From: Roseiarcus sp963784805
Lineage (GTDB): Bacteria > Pseudomonadota > Alphaproteobacteria > Rhizobiales > Beijerinckiaceae
Reading direction: 5' to 3'
Assembly: GCA_963784805.1 (NCBI GenBank)
Contig: CAWASR010000016.1
Coordinates: forward strand, 62,001-126,000
DNA length: 64,000 nt
This document shows positions 54,614 to 64,000 of this stretch, one piece after another (the first letter of the stretch is position 1; the number at the start of each line of letters is the position of its first letter). Under the pieces are notes generated by a model. It saw only the letters and a list, made by a program, of their open reading frames with translations. It was not told where the DNA came from and made no database searches. The position numbers were made by a program, and so were the translations under genes.

Positions 54614-55562
54614 TCAGTCAGGGGCGGCGAAGGCCGCGGCTGGCGCGTGCGCCCCGGTCACGAGACGCTGGAGGAAAGCCTTCGACGCAGGAGCTTCAAC
54701 GAATTCGTAAGCCGACCGCCGGTCGAGCAAAGCCTTCAGCGCCATGGCGTTGAGTTTGTGGCCGGGGCGATAGGTCCGGTAGAGGCCAATAATCGGCGCG
54801 CCGGCGAGCGAGAGATCGCCGACGACATCGAGCGCCTTGTGGCGCACAAATTCGTCCGCGTAGCGCAGTCCCTCGGGATTGAGGATTGCATCGCCGTCGA
54901 TGGCGACGGAATTTTCGAGCGATGAGCCGAGCGCGTGGCCGGATCGCCAGAGCTCCTCCACGTCGGCGACGAATCCGAACGTACGGGCGCGAGCAATCTC
55001 GCGACGGAATGTCGCCGGATCGAGATTAAAGAGCCGGCGCTGGCGACCGATCGCCCTCGAATTCGAAGTCGATCTCGACATCGAGGCGGAAACCGCTCTC
55101 CGCAGGCAGAAACTCGGCATATGTCCCGCCGCATTCAACACGGACCGGTTCGAGGACTTTGAGATGGCGGCGCGGGCGCGACTGCTGGACAAGACCGGCC
55201 TGATCGATAGCGCTGACGAAATCGCCGGCGGAGCCGTCCATGACCGGGGTTTCCGGCCCATCGATTTCAATCAGCACGTTATCGACCTGCAGGCCGAAGA
55301 TAGCGGCCAGAAGATGCTCAACCGTGCGGACGCTGGCGCCGCACCCGTCGCCGAGAACGGTGCAGAGGGCGGTGTCGGTCACATTGGCCCGCTTGGCCTC
55401 CAGCAGACGTTCACGTCCGCCCGGCAGACCCGTACGCAGAAACACCACGCCCGAATCCACGTCCGCTGGATGAAGGGTCAGTTGAGCAGGCTCCGCCGAA
55501 TGAACGCCCGCGCCGTTGATCGCCACCCGGTCGCGCAGCGTTGTCTGAAGGCCAAATCTCAT
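54614..55562 (-). pseudogene. lpxC: UDP-3-O-acyl-GlcNAc deacetylase LpxC with a mid-gene +1 frameshift
   Basis: Zinc deacetylase, committed step of lipid A synthesis. N-terminal part from ATG 55562 (M-R-F-G-L-Q-T-T-L) is intact: SVRTVEHLLAAIFGLQVDN (first zinc His), IEIDGPETPVMDGSAGDFV. After DVEIDFEFE it runs out of frame; the rest continues in the next frame from AIGRQRRLFNLDP through ARTFGFVADVEELW, RYADEFVRHKALDVVGDL (zinc His and Asp). Removing one base of CCC 55054-55056 joins them. Span 949 bases, one over a multiple of three. LpxC is normally essential, so a base error is the leading explanation. Confidence 0.94.
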
Positions 55563-55842
55563 CTTGAAAAGTCCCCGGGCCTTCACCAAGCCCCAATTGC
55601 CCCGCGTTGACCGCGTTACGGAGCGAAAGACCATCCAAACGGCGGTTCGCGATCCTGGGGGCAGATTAGGGGTCGAGGGCCGCGAGGCCAAATCACCTTT
55701 GGTGAACAAAAGTTACAATGCGTCGAAAACACGATTATTTTGATATTTCAATATTTTACGATCTCATCCTATCGTTATTTTCGCGCCGTGCCCCGCGGCG
55801 GCGCGAGCCGCGGCTGGGCACGGGCGACTACGCGCAACCGAA
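55563..55842. other. ftsZ-lpxC intergenic region
   Basis: About 280 bases, no gene. 55690-55790 is AT-rich for this genome and should hold the lpxC promoter. GC-rich arms CGCGCCG/CGGCGCG near 55784-55807 lie just past the ftsZ stop, without a T-run. Confidence 0.5.
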
Positions 55843-57456
55843 TCAATTGGATTGCCGTCGCAGGAATGCGGGAATGTCCAGATGCTCGTCCTCCGAAACC
55901 GGCGGACGGGCGGCGGGTCGGCCATGCGGGTCCAAAGCGCCCGACGGCGCGCGCGGCGCCTGCTGTCGCTGAGCCCGGCCGAAGTCGCTCTGGGCCGCCG
56001 GCGCGACGTGCGGCCTCGACGCCGGCGGGGCGGGCAGCAAGGGCGATGGGGCCTTCGCCGTCGGCTCCTCGTCGCTGCGCGTAATGCCGAAGGCGGCCAG
56101 CTTTTCCAGCAGCGAACGGCGGCGCGTTTCGGGCAGCGGCGCGGCGGCGCCAGCCTGCGCGTCCCGCACGGCGCGCAACTGATTCTGCGCGACCTGGGGC
56201 AGATCCTCGATCTGCGGCATTCGCGCGGCGCGGGCGATCGGCGCCGGCGCCGGCGGAACGAAGGGCGCAGCCGCCTCTTCCGGTTCGTAATAGGGCTCGA
56301 TCGGCTCCGGGAATCCGCTGGACGCAAGCGCGACCGCCTGGATCGCGATCTCGCTCACGTCCTGAGCGGCCGTGGCGACCTCGCTCTCCGCCGGCGGCGT
56401 CGCGCGGATCGGCGTGGGAGCCGGGGCGCGCGGCCGAGGCTGAACTTCGGCCCGCGGTTGAACGATTACGGGTTCAATCTGGGAGATCGAGGCCTGATCG
56501 ATGCCGGTCGCGACCACCGAGACGCGCACGACGCCGTCGAGCGCCGGTTCGAATGTCGCTCCGAGAATGATGTTGGCTTCCTCGTCGACTTCTTGACGTA
56601 TGCGGCTCGCCGCCTCGTCGACCTCGTAGAGCGTCAGATCGTTGCCGCCGGTGATCGAAATGAGGAGCCCTCGCGCGCCCCGCATCGAGGTCTCGTCGAG
56701 AAGAGGATTGGCGATCGCGGCCTCCGCGGCGAGCACCGCGCGCTTTTCGCCCGCCGCCTCGCCGGTGCCCATCATCGCCTTCCCCATCTCGCTCATGATG
56801 GAGCGGACGTCGGCGAAATCGAGGTTGATGAGGCCCTCTTTCACCATCAGGTCAGTGATGCAAGCGACGCCGGAATAGAGGACCTGATCGGCCATCGCAA
56901 AGGCGTCGGCGAAAGTGGTCTTCTCGTTGGCGACGCGGAACAGGTTCTGATTGGGGATGATGATGAGGGTGTCGACCGCCTTGTGCAGTTCGGAGATTCC
57001 GGTCTCCGCCACCCGCATGCGCCGGCCGCCTTCGAAATGGAACGGCTTGGTGACGACGCCGACCGTCAGGATGCCCATCTCGCGCGCGGCCTTGGCGATG
57101 ACCGGCGCCGCGCCCGTTCCAGTGCCGCCGCCCATGCCGGCGGTGACAAAGACCATGTGCGCGCCAGCGAGATGGTCGCGGATCTCCTCGAGCGCCTCCT
57201 CGGCCGCCGCCTTGCCGATTTCAGGCTTGGAGCCGGCGCCCAGACCCTCCGTCACCTGAAGGCCCATCTGGATGATGCGCTCGGCGCGCGAGGAGGTCAG
57301 GGCCTGCGCGTCCGTGTTGGCGACGATGAAATCGACTCCGGAAAGACCGGAGACGATCATGTTGTTGACTGCGTTGCCGCCCGCGCCGCCGACGCCGCAA
57401 ACCATGATGCGGGGCTTCAATTCCCTGAGTTCGGGCGCTTTGATATTGATCGACAT
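55843..57456 (-). CDS. ftsZ: Cell-division protein FtsZ
   Basis: Tubulin-like GTPase forming the Z ring. N-terminus ELKPRIMVCGVGGAGGNAVN; tubulin signature AGMGGGTGTGAAPVIAKAA (about 105-123); T7 loop NLDFADVRSIMSEMGKAMMG. After residue 320 a long Pro/Ala-rich linker, then the C-terminal conserved peptide EHLDIPAFLRRQSN that binds FtsA/ZipA-type partners. 537 aa, long linker as in Rhizobiales. Start ATG 57456 (M-S-I-N-I-K-A-P); the in-frame ATG 12 codons upstream is not conserved. 96 bases after ftsA. Confidence 0.97.
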   Translation of the reverse strand: MSINIKAPELRELKPRIMVCGVGGAGGNAVNNMIVSGLSGVDFIVANTDAQALTSSRAERIIQMGLQVTEGLGAGSKPEIGKAAAEEALEEIRDHLAGAHMVFVTAGMGGGTGTGAAPVIAKAAREMGILTVGVVTKPFHFEGGRRMRVAETGISELHKAVDTLIIIPNQNLFRVANEKTTFADAFAMADQVLYSGVACITDLMVKEGLINLDFADVRSIMSEMGKAMMGTGEAAGEKRAVLAAEAAIANPLLDETSMRGARGLLISITGGNDLTLYEVDEAASRIRQEVDEEANIILGATFEPALDGVVRVSVVATGIDQASISQIEPVIVQPRAEVQPRPRAPAPTPIRATPPAESEVATAAQDVSEIAIQAVALASSGFPEPIEPYYEPEEAAAPFVPPAPAPIARAARMPQIEDLPQVAQNQLRAVRDAQAGAAAPLPETRRRSLLEKLAAFGITRSDEEPTAKAPSPLLPAPPASRPHVAPAAQSDFGRAQRQQAPRAPSGALDPHGRPAARPPVSEDEHLDIPAFLRRQSN

Positions 57457-57552
57457 GCCTGCCTCACTCCGTTGGGCGCCCGCCGGCGCCAATTCTAATG
57501 CGTAGTAGCCTTTTCTCGACGCCTCGCCGCAGGCGAAGGCCCAGAACTCTGG

Positions 57553-58869
57553 TTAGAAACTCTCTTTCAACCACCGCCCTACCCGAGCCGCGTATCCGCT
57601 CTCCTCATCCGCCTGCCGCGAAGCAAGCCGCGCCGGTTCGTGAAATTCGAGACCCGCCATCTGCGGATAGACCATCAATCCGACGGCGGCGGCGAAGGAG
57701 GGGCTCTTGCCGGATTCCGGGAGGCCCTCGATTCCGAGCGGGCGGCCAATGCGGACCTCGCTCGAAATGATCGCGCGGGCGAGTTCGGGCATCCCGGTCA
57801 ATTGACACGCCCCGCCGGTCATCACGAGCCTCCGGCCGGCCTGCGCGGCGTGGCCGGAAGCGCGAAGCCGATCGCGCACGAGCTCGAGGATTTCCTCGAC
57901 CCGCGGCCTGATGATCCGCAGCAGTTCGGACTTCGGCAGATGACTCGGGTGATCCATGTCGTCGCCAAGCCGGTGAATGGCGATCGATTCGCGATCGTCG
58001 GACGCCGAGACGATGCAGGCGCCGTAAAGCGTCTTGAGGCGCTCGGCGTCGGCGATCGCGACATTGAGCCCGCGGGCGATGTCGCGCGTCACATGAATGC
58101 CGCCGACCGCCACGGCGTCGACGTGAATGAGCCGGCCGCCGGAAAAAACGCCGACCGTCGTCGATCCGCCGCCGAAATCGATGACGGCCGCGCCAAGCTC
58201 GGCCTCGTCGTCGACCAGCGTCGAGAGCCCGGCGGCATAGGGCGTCGCGACCATCGCCTCGACGCGCAGATGGCAGCGTTCGACCGCCAGCATCAGGTTG
58301 CGCGCGGTCGCCGAATCGCACGACGCGACGTGAAGGTCGGCGCCGAGCTCCTCGCCGATCATGCCCTGGGGATTGCGAACGTCGCTCGCCGCGTCCAGCC
58401 AGAATGCGGTCGGAAGCCCATGAAGAACCGTTCGCCCGGGCTGGGCGCTGCCCGCCGAGGCGGCTTCAAGAACGCGGCGAATGTCATGCTCGGAAACCGT
58501 CTTGCCGCGCAGGGCCGCTTTGGCGGCGAAGCGCCGTGAAGCCAGAAGGCCGCCGGACATGTTGACGATGACGCCGCCGACTTCGACGCCGGCCATGCGC
58601 TCGGCCGCGTCGATCGCAAGGCGCGCCGCCTGCTCGGCCGCGTGGAGGTCGACGACCGCTCCGCCCTTGACGCCGTTCGAGCGCTGGTGGCCGATGCCGA
58701 GCACCTTGCACCGGTGGGTGCGGCCGCGCAGCGAATCGGAAGCCTCCATCGGCGTCAGCCGCGCGATCAGGCAGACGATCTTCGAGGCGCCGACATCGAG
58801 CACCGACAGGATCGCGCTTTTGCGCGCGGGAATCTGGCGCATGCGCGGCGGCAGCGGTTTGAAGCTCAA
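57553..58869 (-). CDS. ftsA: Cell-division protein FtsA
   Basis: Actin-like protein anchoring FtsZ to the membrane. AILSVLDVGASKIVCLIARL (phosphate 1), VNMSGGLLASR, AAVIDFGGGSTTVGVFSGG (phosphate 2), VMTGGACQLTGMPELARAI (adenosine), and the C-terminal amphipathic WLKESF membrane helix. Start likely TTG 58869 (L-S-F-K-P-L-P-P-R), overlapping the ftsQ stop as TTGA with GAAGGGGG upstream; 438 aa. An ATG at 58905 (inside ftsQ) or at 58842 is possible but the latter would remove a conserved N-terminal segment. Confidence 0.95.
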   Translation of the reverse strand: MSFKPLPPRMRQIPARKSAILSVLDVGASKIVCLIARLTPMEASDSLRGRTHRCKVLGIGHQRSNGVKGGAVVDLHAAEQAARLAIDAAERMAGVEVGGVIVNMSGGLLASRRFAAKAALRGKTVSEHDIRRVLEAASAGSAQPGRTVLHGLPTAFWLDAASDVRNPQGMIGEELGADLHVASCDSATARNLMLAVERCHLRVEAMVATPYAAGLSTLVDDEAELGAAVIDFGGGSTTVGVFSGGRLIHVDAVAVGGIHVTRDIARGLNVAIADAERLKTLYGACIVSASDDRESIAIHRLGDDMDHPSHLPKSELLRIIRPRVEEILELVRDRLRASGHAAQAGRRLVMTGGACQLTGMPELARAIISSEVRIGRPLGIEGLPESGKSPSFAAAVGLMVYPQMAGLEFHEPARLASRQADEESGYAARVGRWLKESF

Positions 58870-59804
58870 GGCCGCGCCCCCTTCTTTGAATGCGCCTCGG
58901 ACCACGCGGCGGCCGCGTCCTGCGACAGGCGGACGAAGACCCGGCCAGGAACGCGAAAGTCGAGGGCGAGAACGTCGCGCTCAAGGATGCGAGACTGGCG
59001 CTGGAGCGCGAGCAGGGTTTCGATCGCGGACTTTGGATCGGCTTCCGGCAGCTTGATCTCGATTCCCGACTTGAGCTTGAGATCCCAGCGGCGCTGGCCG
59101 ATCAGCATGCCCGCCTCGACGCGCGGCCGCAATTCCTCCATGGCTTTGAGCAGCGCGGTGAATTCGCGAACGCGGGTGTTGGCGCCTTCCCCGACGACAA
59201 AGGGCAGATCGACGTAGCGGCCGTCACGGACGTCGTCGATCGGCCCGCCGTCGGCGGCGATGACGCGAACCCGCCCGTCCTTCTGCCAGACGCCGTAAGG
59301 CGTGCGTTCGACGATATCGATGACGATCCGATCGGGATAGAGCTTGCGCACGCTCGCCTGCTTTACGAGCGGATCGGCCTCGAGCCGCGCGCGCGCCTCG
59401 GCGACGTCAAAAAATGGAAGCGACGTTGTCGAATCGATGCCCGCGATCGACAGAATTCGCGGTTCTGTCATATGGATCGCGCCGGACACGGTCACGATGT
59501 CGACGCCGAAGCCGAGCGACCGGGCGAGGAAGTCGCCAACGCCGCCGTGTCGCGCCGCAAACTCATGAAGTTGCCCGCCCCGCAGGGCGCCCAGTCCCGC
59601 CGCCGCTAGGAGAACCGCGAGGGCGAGCGCGATTTCCAGCCCGAGCGGCGCCGGACGGTCGAGCGAAATCCGCCAGCGCCTCGAGCCGCGGGCCGCGCGC
59701 TCGCCACGCAGCAGAACCTTGGGCGGGCGCGCTTGCGCTGGGACGCCGGCCAGCGCCGGCCTGGCGTTCTGCTCCCATCCGAGCGCCCCGCTCAACGGTC
59801 GCAC
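58866..59804 (-). CDS. ftsQ: Cell-division protein FtsQ
   Basis: Single-pass divisome protein linking early and late division proteins. Basic cytoplasmic N-terminus, transmembrane helix LGLEIALALAVLLAAAGLGA, then the POTRA domain (GFGVDIVTVSGAIHMTEPRI; DPLVKQASVRKLYPDRIVID; ERTPYGVWQKDG) and the FtsQ beta domain (DLPFVVGEGANTRVREFTAL; RRWDLKLKSGIEIKLPE). 312 aa if GTG 59804 is used, 309 with TTG 59795, which forms TTGA with the ddl stop. Reading further back crosses ddl and is rejected. Confidence 0.92.
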   Translation of the reverse strand: MRPLSGALGWEQNARPALAGVPAQARPPKVLLRGERAARGSRRWRISLDRPAPLGLEIALALAVLLAAAGLGALRGGQLHEFAARHGGVGDFLARSLGFGVDIVTVSGAIHMTEPRILSIAGIDSTTSLPFFDVAEARARLEADPLVKQASVRKLYPDRIVIDIVERTPYGVWQKDGRVRVIAADGGPIDDVRDGRYVDLPFVVGEGANTRVREFTALLKAMEELRPRVEAGMLIGQRRWDLKLKSGIEIKLPEADPKSAIETLLALQRQSRILERDVLALDFRVPGRVFVRLSQDAAAAWSEAHSKKGARP

Positions 59805-60712
59805 GACGCGTCCTCCACCATCCAGGCGACCAGCTCGCCAAACGACAGGCCCGCGTGGGCGGCCATTTCCGGCACCAGCGACGTTTCCGTCATTCCCGGC
59901 TGGGTGTTGACCTCGAGACACACGAGCTCGCCCTCTTCGCCTTTCGACTCGTCGAACCGAAAGTCGGCGCGGCTGACCCCGCGACAACCCAGGGCTCGAT
60001 GGGCCCTGAGCGTCAATTCTTGAACCTTATGGTAAATATTCGGTTTAATCTCTGCCGGTAGGACATGGCGTGAGCCGCCTTTCGCGTATTTTGCGTCGTA
60101 TCCGTAGAACGCTTCGGAAACAGGCTGGATTTCGATCACGCCAAGCACGCGGTCGCCCATCGTCGCGCAGGTCAGTTCCTTGCCGTCGACGAATCGCTCC
60201 GCGAGCAACCGGTCGCAATAGGGCCAGTCCTCACGCCCGACCTCCTGCGGCGGATGGGCGCGGTCCTGCTTGACGATCACGACCCCCAAGGACGAACCCT
60301 CGTTGACTGGTTTGAGCACGTAGGGCGGCGGCAGCACGTGGCGGCGCGCGGCCTCGTGACGATCGACCGTGATCCCGAAGGGGACGGGAATCCCCGACGC
60401 CTCGAGCACGATCTTGGCGAGGTCCTTCTGCGTCGCCAGCGCCGAGGCCAGCACGCCCGAATGCGTATAGGGGATGCGCAGGATCTCGAGCAGGCCCTGG
60501 ATCGCTCCGTCCTCGCCCGACGGTCCATGCAGGGCGTTGAAGGCGACGTCGGGCCTCAGCCTGGCCAGCGTGTCGGCGATGGCGCGATCGACGTCGATGC
60601 GCGTGACGCGGTAGCCCATCGCCTCCAGCGCGTCGGCGCAGCCCCGCCCGGAATTGAGCGAGACCGGACGCTCGGCCGACCAGCCGCCCATCAGGACCGC
60701 GACATGCTTCAT
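59792..60712 (-). CDS. ddl: D-alanine-D-alanine ligase
   Basis: ATP-grasp enzyme making D-Ala-D-Ala for the peptidoglycan stem. KHVAVLMGGWSAERPVSLNSG at the N-terminus, NALHGPSGEDGAIQGLLE, ATP-grasp lysine segment YVLKPVNEGSSLGVVIVK, and CRGVSRADFRF...LEVNTQPGMTETSL with metal-binding Glu and Asn. 306 aa from ATG 60712. Two CtrA boxes lie 39-78 bases upstream; the stop overlaps ftsQ. Probably the promoter-proximal gene of ddl-ftsQ-ftsA. Confidence 0.96.
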   Translation of the reverse strand: MKHVAVLMGGWSAERPVSLNSGRGCADALEAMGYRVTRIDVDRAIADTLARLRPDVAFNALHGPSGEDGAIQGLLEILRIPYTHSGVLASALATQKDLAKIVLEASGIPVPFGITVDRHEAARRHVLPPPYVLKPVNEGSSLGVVIVKQDRAHPPQEVGREDWPYCDRLLAERFVDGKELTCATMGDRVLGVIEIQPVSEAFYGYDAKYAKGGSRHVLPAEIKPNIYHKVQELTLRAHRALGCRGVSRADFRFDESKGEEGELVCLEVNTQPGMTETSLVPEMAAHAGLSFGELVAWMVEDASCDR

Positions 60713-60750
60713 CGCCCGCCATTTCCCTAACGCTCCGCCAATCGGCAAAG

Positions 60751-60765
60751 TTAAGTTAGAATTAA
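60751..60765. promoter_or_regulatory. CtrA box 1 (TTAA-N7-TTAA)
   Basis: TTAAGTTAGAATTAA: exact full CtrA recognition pattern, 39 bases upstream of the ddl start. 11 bases separate it from a second box. CtrA regulates ftsQA and ftsZ in Caulobacter. Confidence 0.75.
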
Positions 60766-60775
60766 GTCGTGGGAC

Positions 60776-60790
60776 TTAAGGAGCCGTTAA
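60776..60790. promoter_or_regulatory. CtrA box 2 (TTAA-N7-TTAA)
   Basis: TTAAGGAGCCGTTAA followed by CC: second exact full box, centre-to-centre 25 bases from box 1. Two perfect boxes in 40 bases is very unlikely by chance at this GC content. Confidence 0.78.
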
Positions 60791-60884
60791 CCGGGGCGGA
60801 TCGACGTTGGGGAAGATTACGGAAAAATAGCTGAATCGTGGGCGCGCAAGGTCAACGCGGGCCGGATCGCGGGCCTAGATTGGG

Positions 60885-61811
60885 TCAAGGCCTCGCGGCG
60901 CCGATGCGCCTGATCTCCCATTCGAGCGCGACCCCGCAGCTGGCGAGGACCCGGCGCCGCACCTCCTCGCCGAGAGATTCAAGGTCGGCGGCGCTCGCTT
61001 GCCCGCGATTGATGAGAAAGTTGCAGTGCATGGCCGACACCTGCGCGTCGCCGCGGCGCAGGCCGCGACAGCCCGCCTTGTCGATCAGCTCCCAGGCTTT
61101 GAACCCGACCGGATTCTTGAACGTCGAGCCGCCGGTCTTTTCGCGGATCGGCTGCGTCGCTTCGCGGGCGCGGGTGATTCGCTCCATCTCGGCATGGATC
61201 GCGGCCGGGTCGCCCGGACGGCCCTGAAACGTCGCGCCGGTGAAGACGATGTCGTCGGGAGCGCGACTGTGGCGATAGGCGAAGCCGAGGTCCGCGTTCG
61301 AGAAGACCCGCCGGGCGCCGGAGCGGTCGACGCCGCGCGCCTCGATCAGCACGTCCTTGATCTCGCCGCCGTGAGCCCCGGCGTTCATGCGAAGCCCCCC
61401 GCCGATCGCGCCGGGAACGCCGCGCAGGAAAGCGAGGCCGTCGACGCCGGCCTCGGCCGCCGCCTTGGCGACGCGCAGGTCGGGCGCGGCGGCGCCAGCG
61501 ACGATTCGCGCCTCGGCCGTGCATTCGATCGCGCCGAATCCTCGTCCGCCGAGGCGCACGACCACCCCTTCGACGCCGCCGTCCCTGACGATCAGATTGG
61601 AGCCGAGACCGATCGGCGTGACCGGAATCTCGCGCGGCAGCGCGCTCAGGAAATACGCCAGATCCTCCTCGTCGGCCGGCGACGCCAGGACCTGCGCCGG
61701 GCCGCCGACCCGAAACCAGGTCGTCTCCGCGATCGGGGCGTTGGCGACGAGGCGCCCGCGCAGCCGCGGCGCGAGCGCCCTCAGATCGGCGACGATGTCG
61801 GGAAAGCTCAT
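60885..61811 (-). CDS. murB: UDP-N-acetylenolpyruvoylglucosamine reductase MurB
   Basis: FAD/NADPH reductase, second step of UDP-MurNAc synthesis. FAD-binding ETTWFRVGGPAQVLASPADE and IGLGSNLIVRDGGVEGVVVR; GVPGAIGGGLRMNAGAHGGEI; YRHSR with the Tyr/Arg of the active site; TGGSTFKNP with catalytic Ser; C-terminal Glu region GVALEWEIRRIG. Type I MurB. 308 aa from ATG 61811. 16 bases downstream of murC. Confidence 0.96.
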   Translation of the reverse strand: MSFPDIVADLRALAPRLRGRLVANAPIAETTWFRVGGPAQVLASPADEEDLAYFLSALPREIPVTPIGLGSNLIVRDGGVEGVVVRLGGRGFGAIECTAEARIVAGAAAPDLRVAKAAAEAGVDGLAFLRGVPGAIGGGLRMNAGAHGGEIKDVLIEARGVDRSGARRVFSNADLGFAYRHSRAPDDIVFTGATFQGRPGDPAAIHAEMERITRAREATQPIREKTGGSTFKNPVGFKAWELIDKAGCRGLRRGDAQVSAMHCNFLINRGQASAADLESLGEEVRRRVLASCGVALEWEIRRIGAARP

Positions 61812-61827
61812 CGACGCAGCGCCGCTC

Positions 61828-63237
<1,410 letters not shown>

Positions 63238-63885
63238 GCCCGAATGTCTCCCGCGAGGGCCGGCGGCCCGGCCCCGACTCATGCGCCGGAGGAAATAGGG
63301 CAGTTCAGTCGATAATGGAAATGGGGGACGAGGGCCGGCTGGCGCGCTGCGGCTGATCCGCAGGATCTCCTGATCGGATATCGAGCGCTTCGCGCCAGCC
63401 GTCGCCGGGCCGCCGATCCAAGCCAGCGGCAATGGAATCCAAGCCCACGGAAGCCGGAGCAAAGCCAGGGGAAGCGGAATCCAAACGATTCCCTTCCGCG
63501 AATTGAGCCTTTTCAAGGGTTTATGCGCGAATCCAAATTGTTTTTTTTCTCCGGCTCCTTATCCCGCCAAACGCGTCCCGCCGTCGCCGGGACAAGCGGC
63601 CCCGGGTTCATCATCAAGGCGATCCTAACACAGGTTCGGCTTTTCAGGAAGGAAATGTCGCCATCGGCGGCGGGCCGTCGGCGCGGGAATGCGTGGACAC
63701 GGGCCATTATACCGAAGCCGTTCGGGTAAGGCGGCGCGCTCAAATGGCGTCGAGAGACGCCCGTCTCACTACGGGCCATGAGCGCCCTTGACAGGGATGA
63801 AGGCTTGGAAAACAAAGCTCGGCGAGAGGTCGACGGCTTGGCCCGCCGGCGGTGAGCACAAGCGAAAGAATTGGGAATTGAATAA
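63238..63885. other. Gene-free region upstream of murC
   Basis: About 650 bases. 63411-63490 contains imperfect direct repeats around GGAATCCAA (three occurrences of GATCCAA/GAATCCAA spaced by CCAGCGG- and GCCACGG-like words). No murG, ftsW or murD sequence is recognisable. Remaining short frames have no support. Confidence 0.5.
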
Positions 63886-64000
63886 TGGACTGGACCCCGA
63901 AGTTGAGACACGGATAAAAGGGTGACATGGCTTCCAAGGAGGAACCATGTCGGAACCGGGCAAGAGTCCGCGGCAGTATTCGAATGCATACAAGGAGCGC
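63886..64000 (+). mobile_element. Left end of an IS3-like element (continues past the window)
   Basis: Begins TGGACTGGACCCCGAAGTTG, a typical TG-starting IS3-type terminal repeat, followed 60 bases on by a ribosome site and an OrfA-like start. Only 115 bases are visible; the other end is outside. Confidence 0.6.
63947..64000 (+). CDS. IS3-type OrfA start (partial)
   Basis: ATG 63947 with AAGGAGGAACC immediately upstream. The 18 visible codons read MSEPGKSPRQYSNAYKER, resembling the start of an HTH_Tnp_1 OrfA (basic, with a Y-S-x-x-Y-K-E-R motif). Cut by the window edge; family call rests mainly on the preceding terminal-repeat sequence. Confidence 0.55.
   Translation, partial: MSEPGKSPRQYSNAYKER

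Noticed and set aside
55852..57498. 548-codon plus-strand frame
   Set aside because: Exact shadow of ftsZ; Arg/Asp/Gly-rich with no protein features.
63523..63729. 68-codon plus-strand frame before the IS3-like end
   Set aside because: No conserved features; begins with a poly-T-encoded Phe run and has no ribosome site.

Overview
The window is GC-rich alphaproteobacterial chromosome, most likely Hyphomicrobiales (Rhizobiales). This rests on lineage-restricted genes: the CtrA-system proteins RcdA (DUF1465) and SciP (DUF1153), DUF1192, DUF2948, UPF0262, a rhizobial-type glycerol ABC transporter (glpSTPQUV), and a 6S RNA beside 5-formyltetrahydrofolate cyclo-ligase. Genus cannot be fixed from the sequence alone.

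Layout. 1-4.9 kb: epmA-recQ-mutM (minus, overlapping, mutM cut by the window edge), divergent efp, convergent gph. 4.9-9.7 kb: YmdB-like phosphoesterase, 5-FCL, 6S RNA, a decayed btaA fragment, a D,D-carboxypeptidase and a hotdog thioesterase. 9.85-10.97 kb: a complete IS481-like element with matched ends and a 5-bp target duplication, inserted just upstream of an MBL-fold hydrolase gene. 12-25 kb: housekeeping and regulatory genes (pilus N-domain protein, edd, SEL1 protein, ThiE-like protein, rcdA, DUF1192, mnmA, sciP, SDR, cyclase-TPR fusion, IspZ/YciB-like protein, a PanB-like gene with a late frameshift, sirtuin). 25.3-27.1 kb: degenerate accessory patch (hypothetical gene, IS110 remnant, GIY-YIG remnant, palindrome). 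27.2-31.7 kb: esterase, AlkA, GluQRS, M23 peptidase. 32.4-43.9 kb: TIGR02466 oxygenase-like gene, then glpR-glpD-glpSTPQUV-glpK (glpK frameshifted) and a DUF6065-like gene. 43.9-53.5 kb: TPR protein, lldD-like gene, methyltransferase, UPF0262-hisD-DUF2948-murA group, recN. 53.5-63.2 kb: bamD, lpxC (frameshifted), then the dcw segment murC-murB / ddl-ftsQ-ftsA / ftsZ, all on the minus strand. 63.9 kb to the edge: left end of an IS3-like element.

How the genes work together. The glp block is a self-contained glycerol module: repressor, importer, kinase and respiratory G3P dehydrogenase. The dcw segment makes lipid II precursors and the divisome core. Two exact TTAA-N7-TTAA CtrA boxes lie between murB and ddl, upstream of ddl-ftsQ-ftsA, and two CtrA-pathway regulators (rcdA, sciP) are in the same window, so division here is probably under CtrA control.

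Caution on quality. Three otherwise intact genes (panB-like, glpK, lpxC) each carry exactly one extra base. Because lpxC is normally essential, base-level errors are a serious alternative to real pseudogenisation. The btaA, IS110, GIY-YIG and duplicated UPF0262 fragments look like genuine decay.
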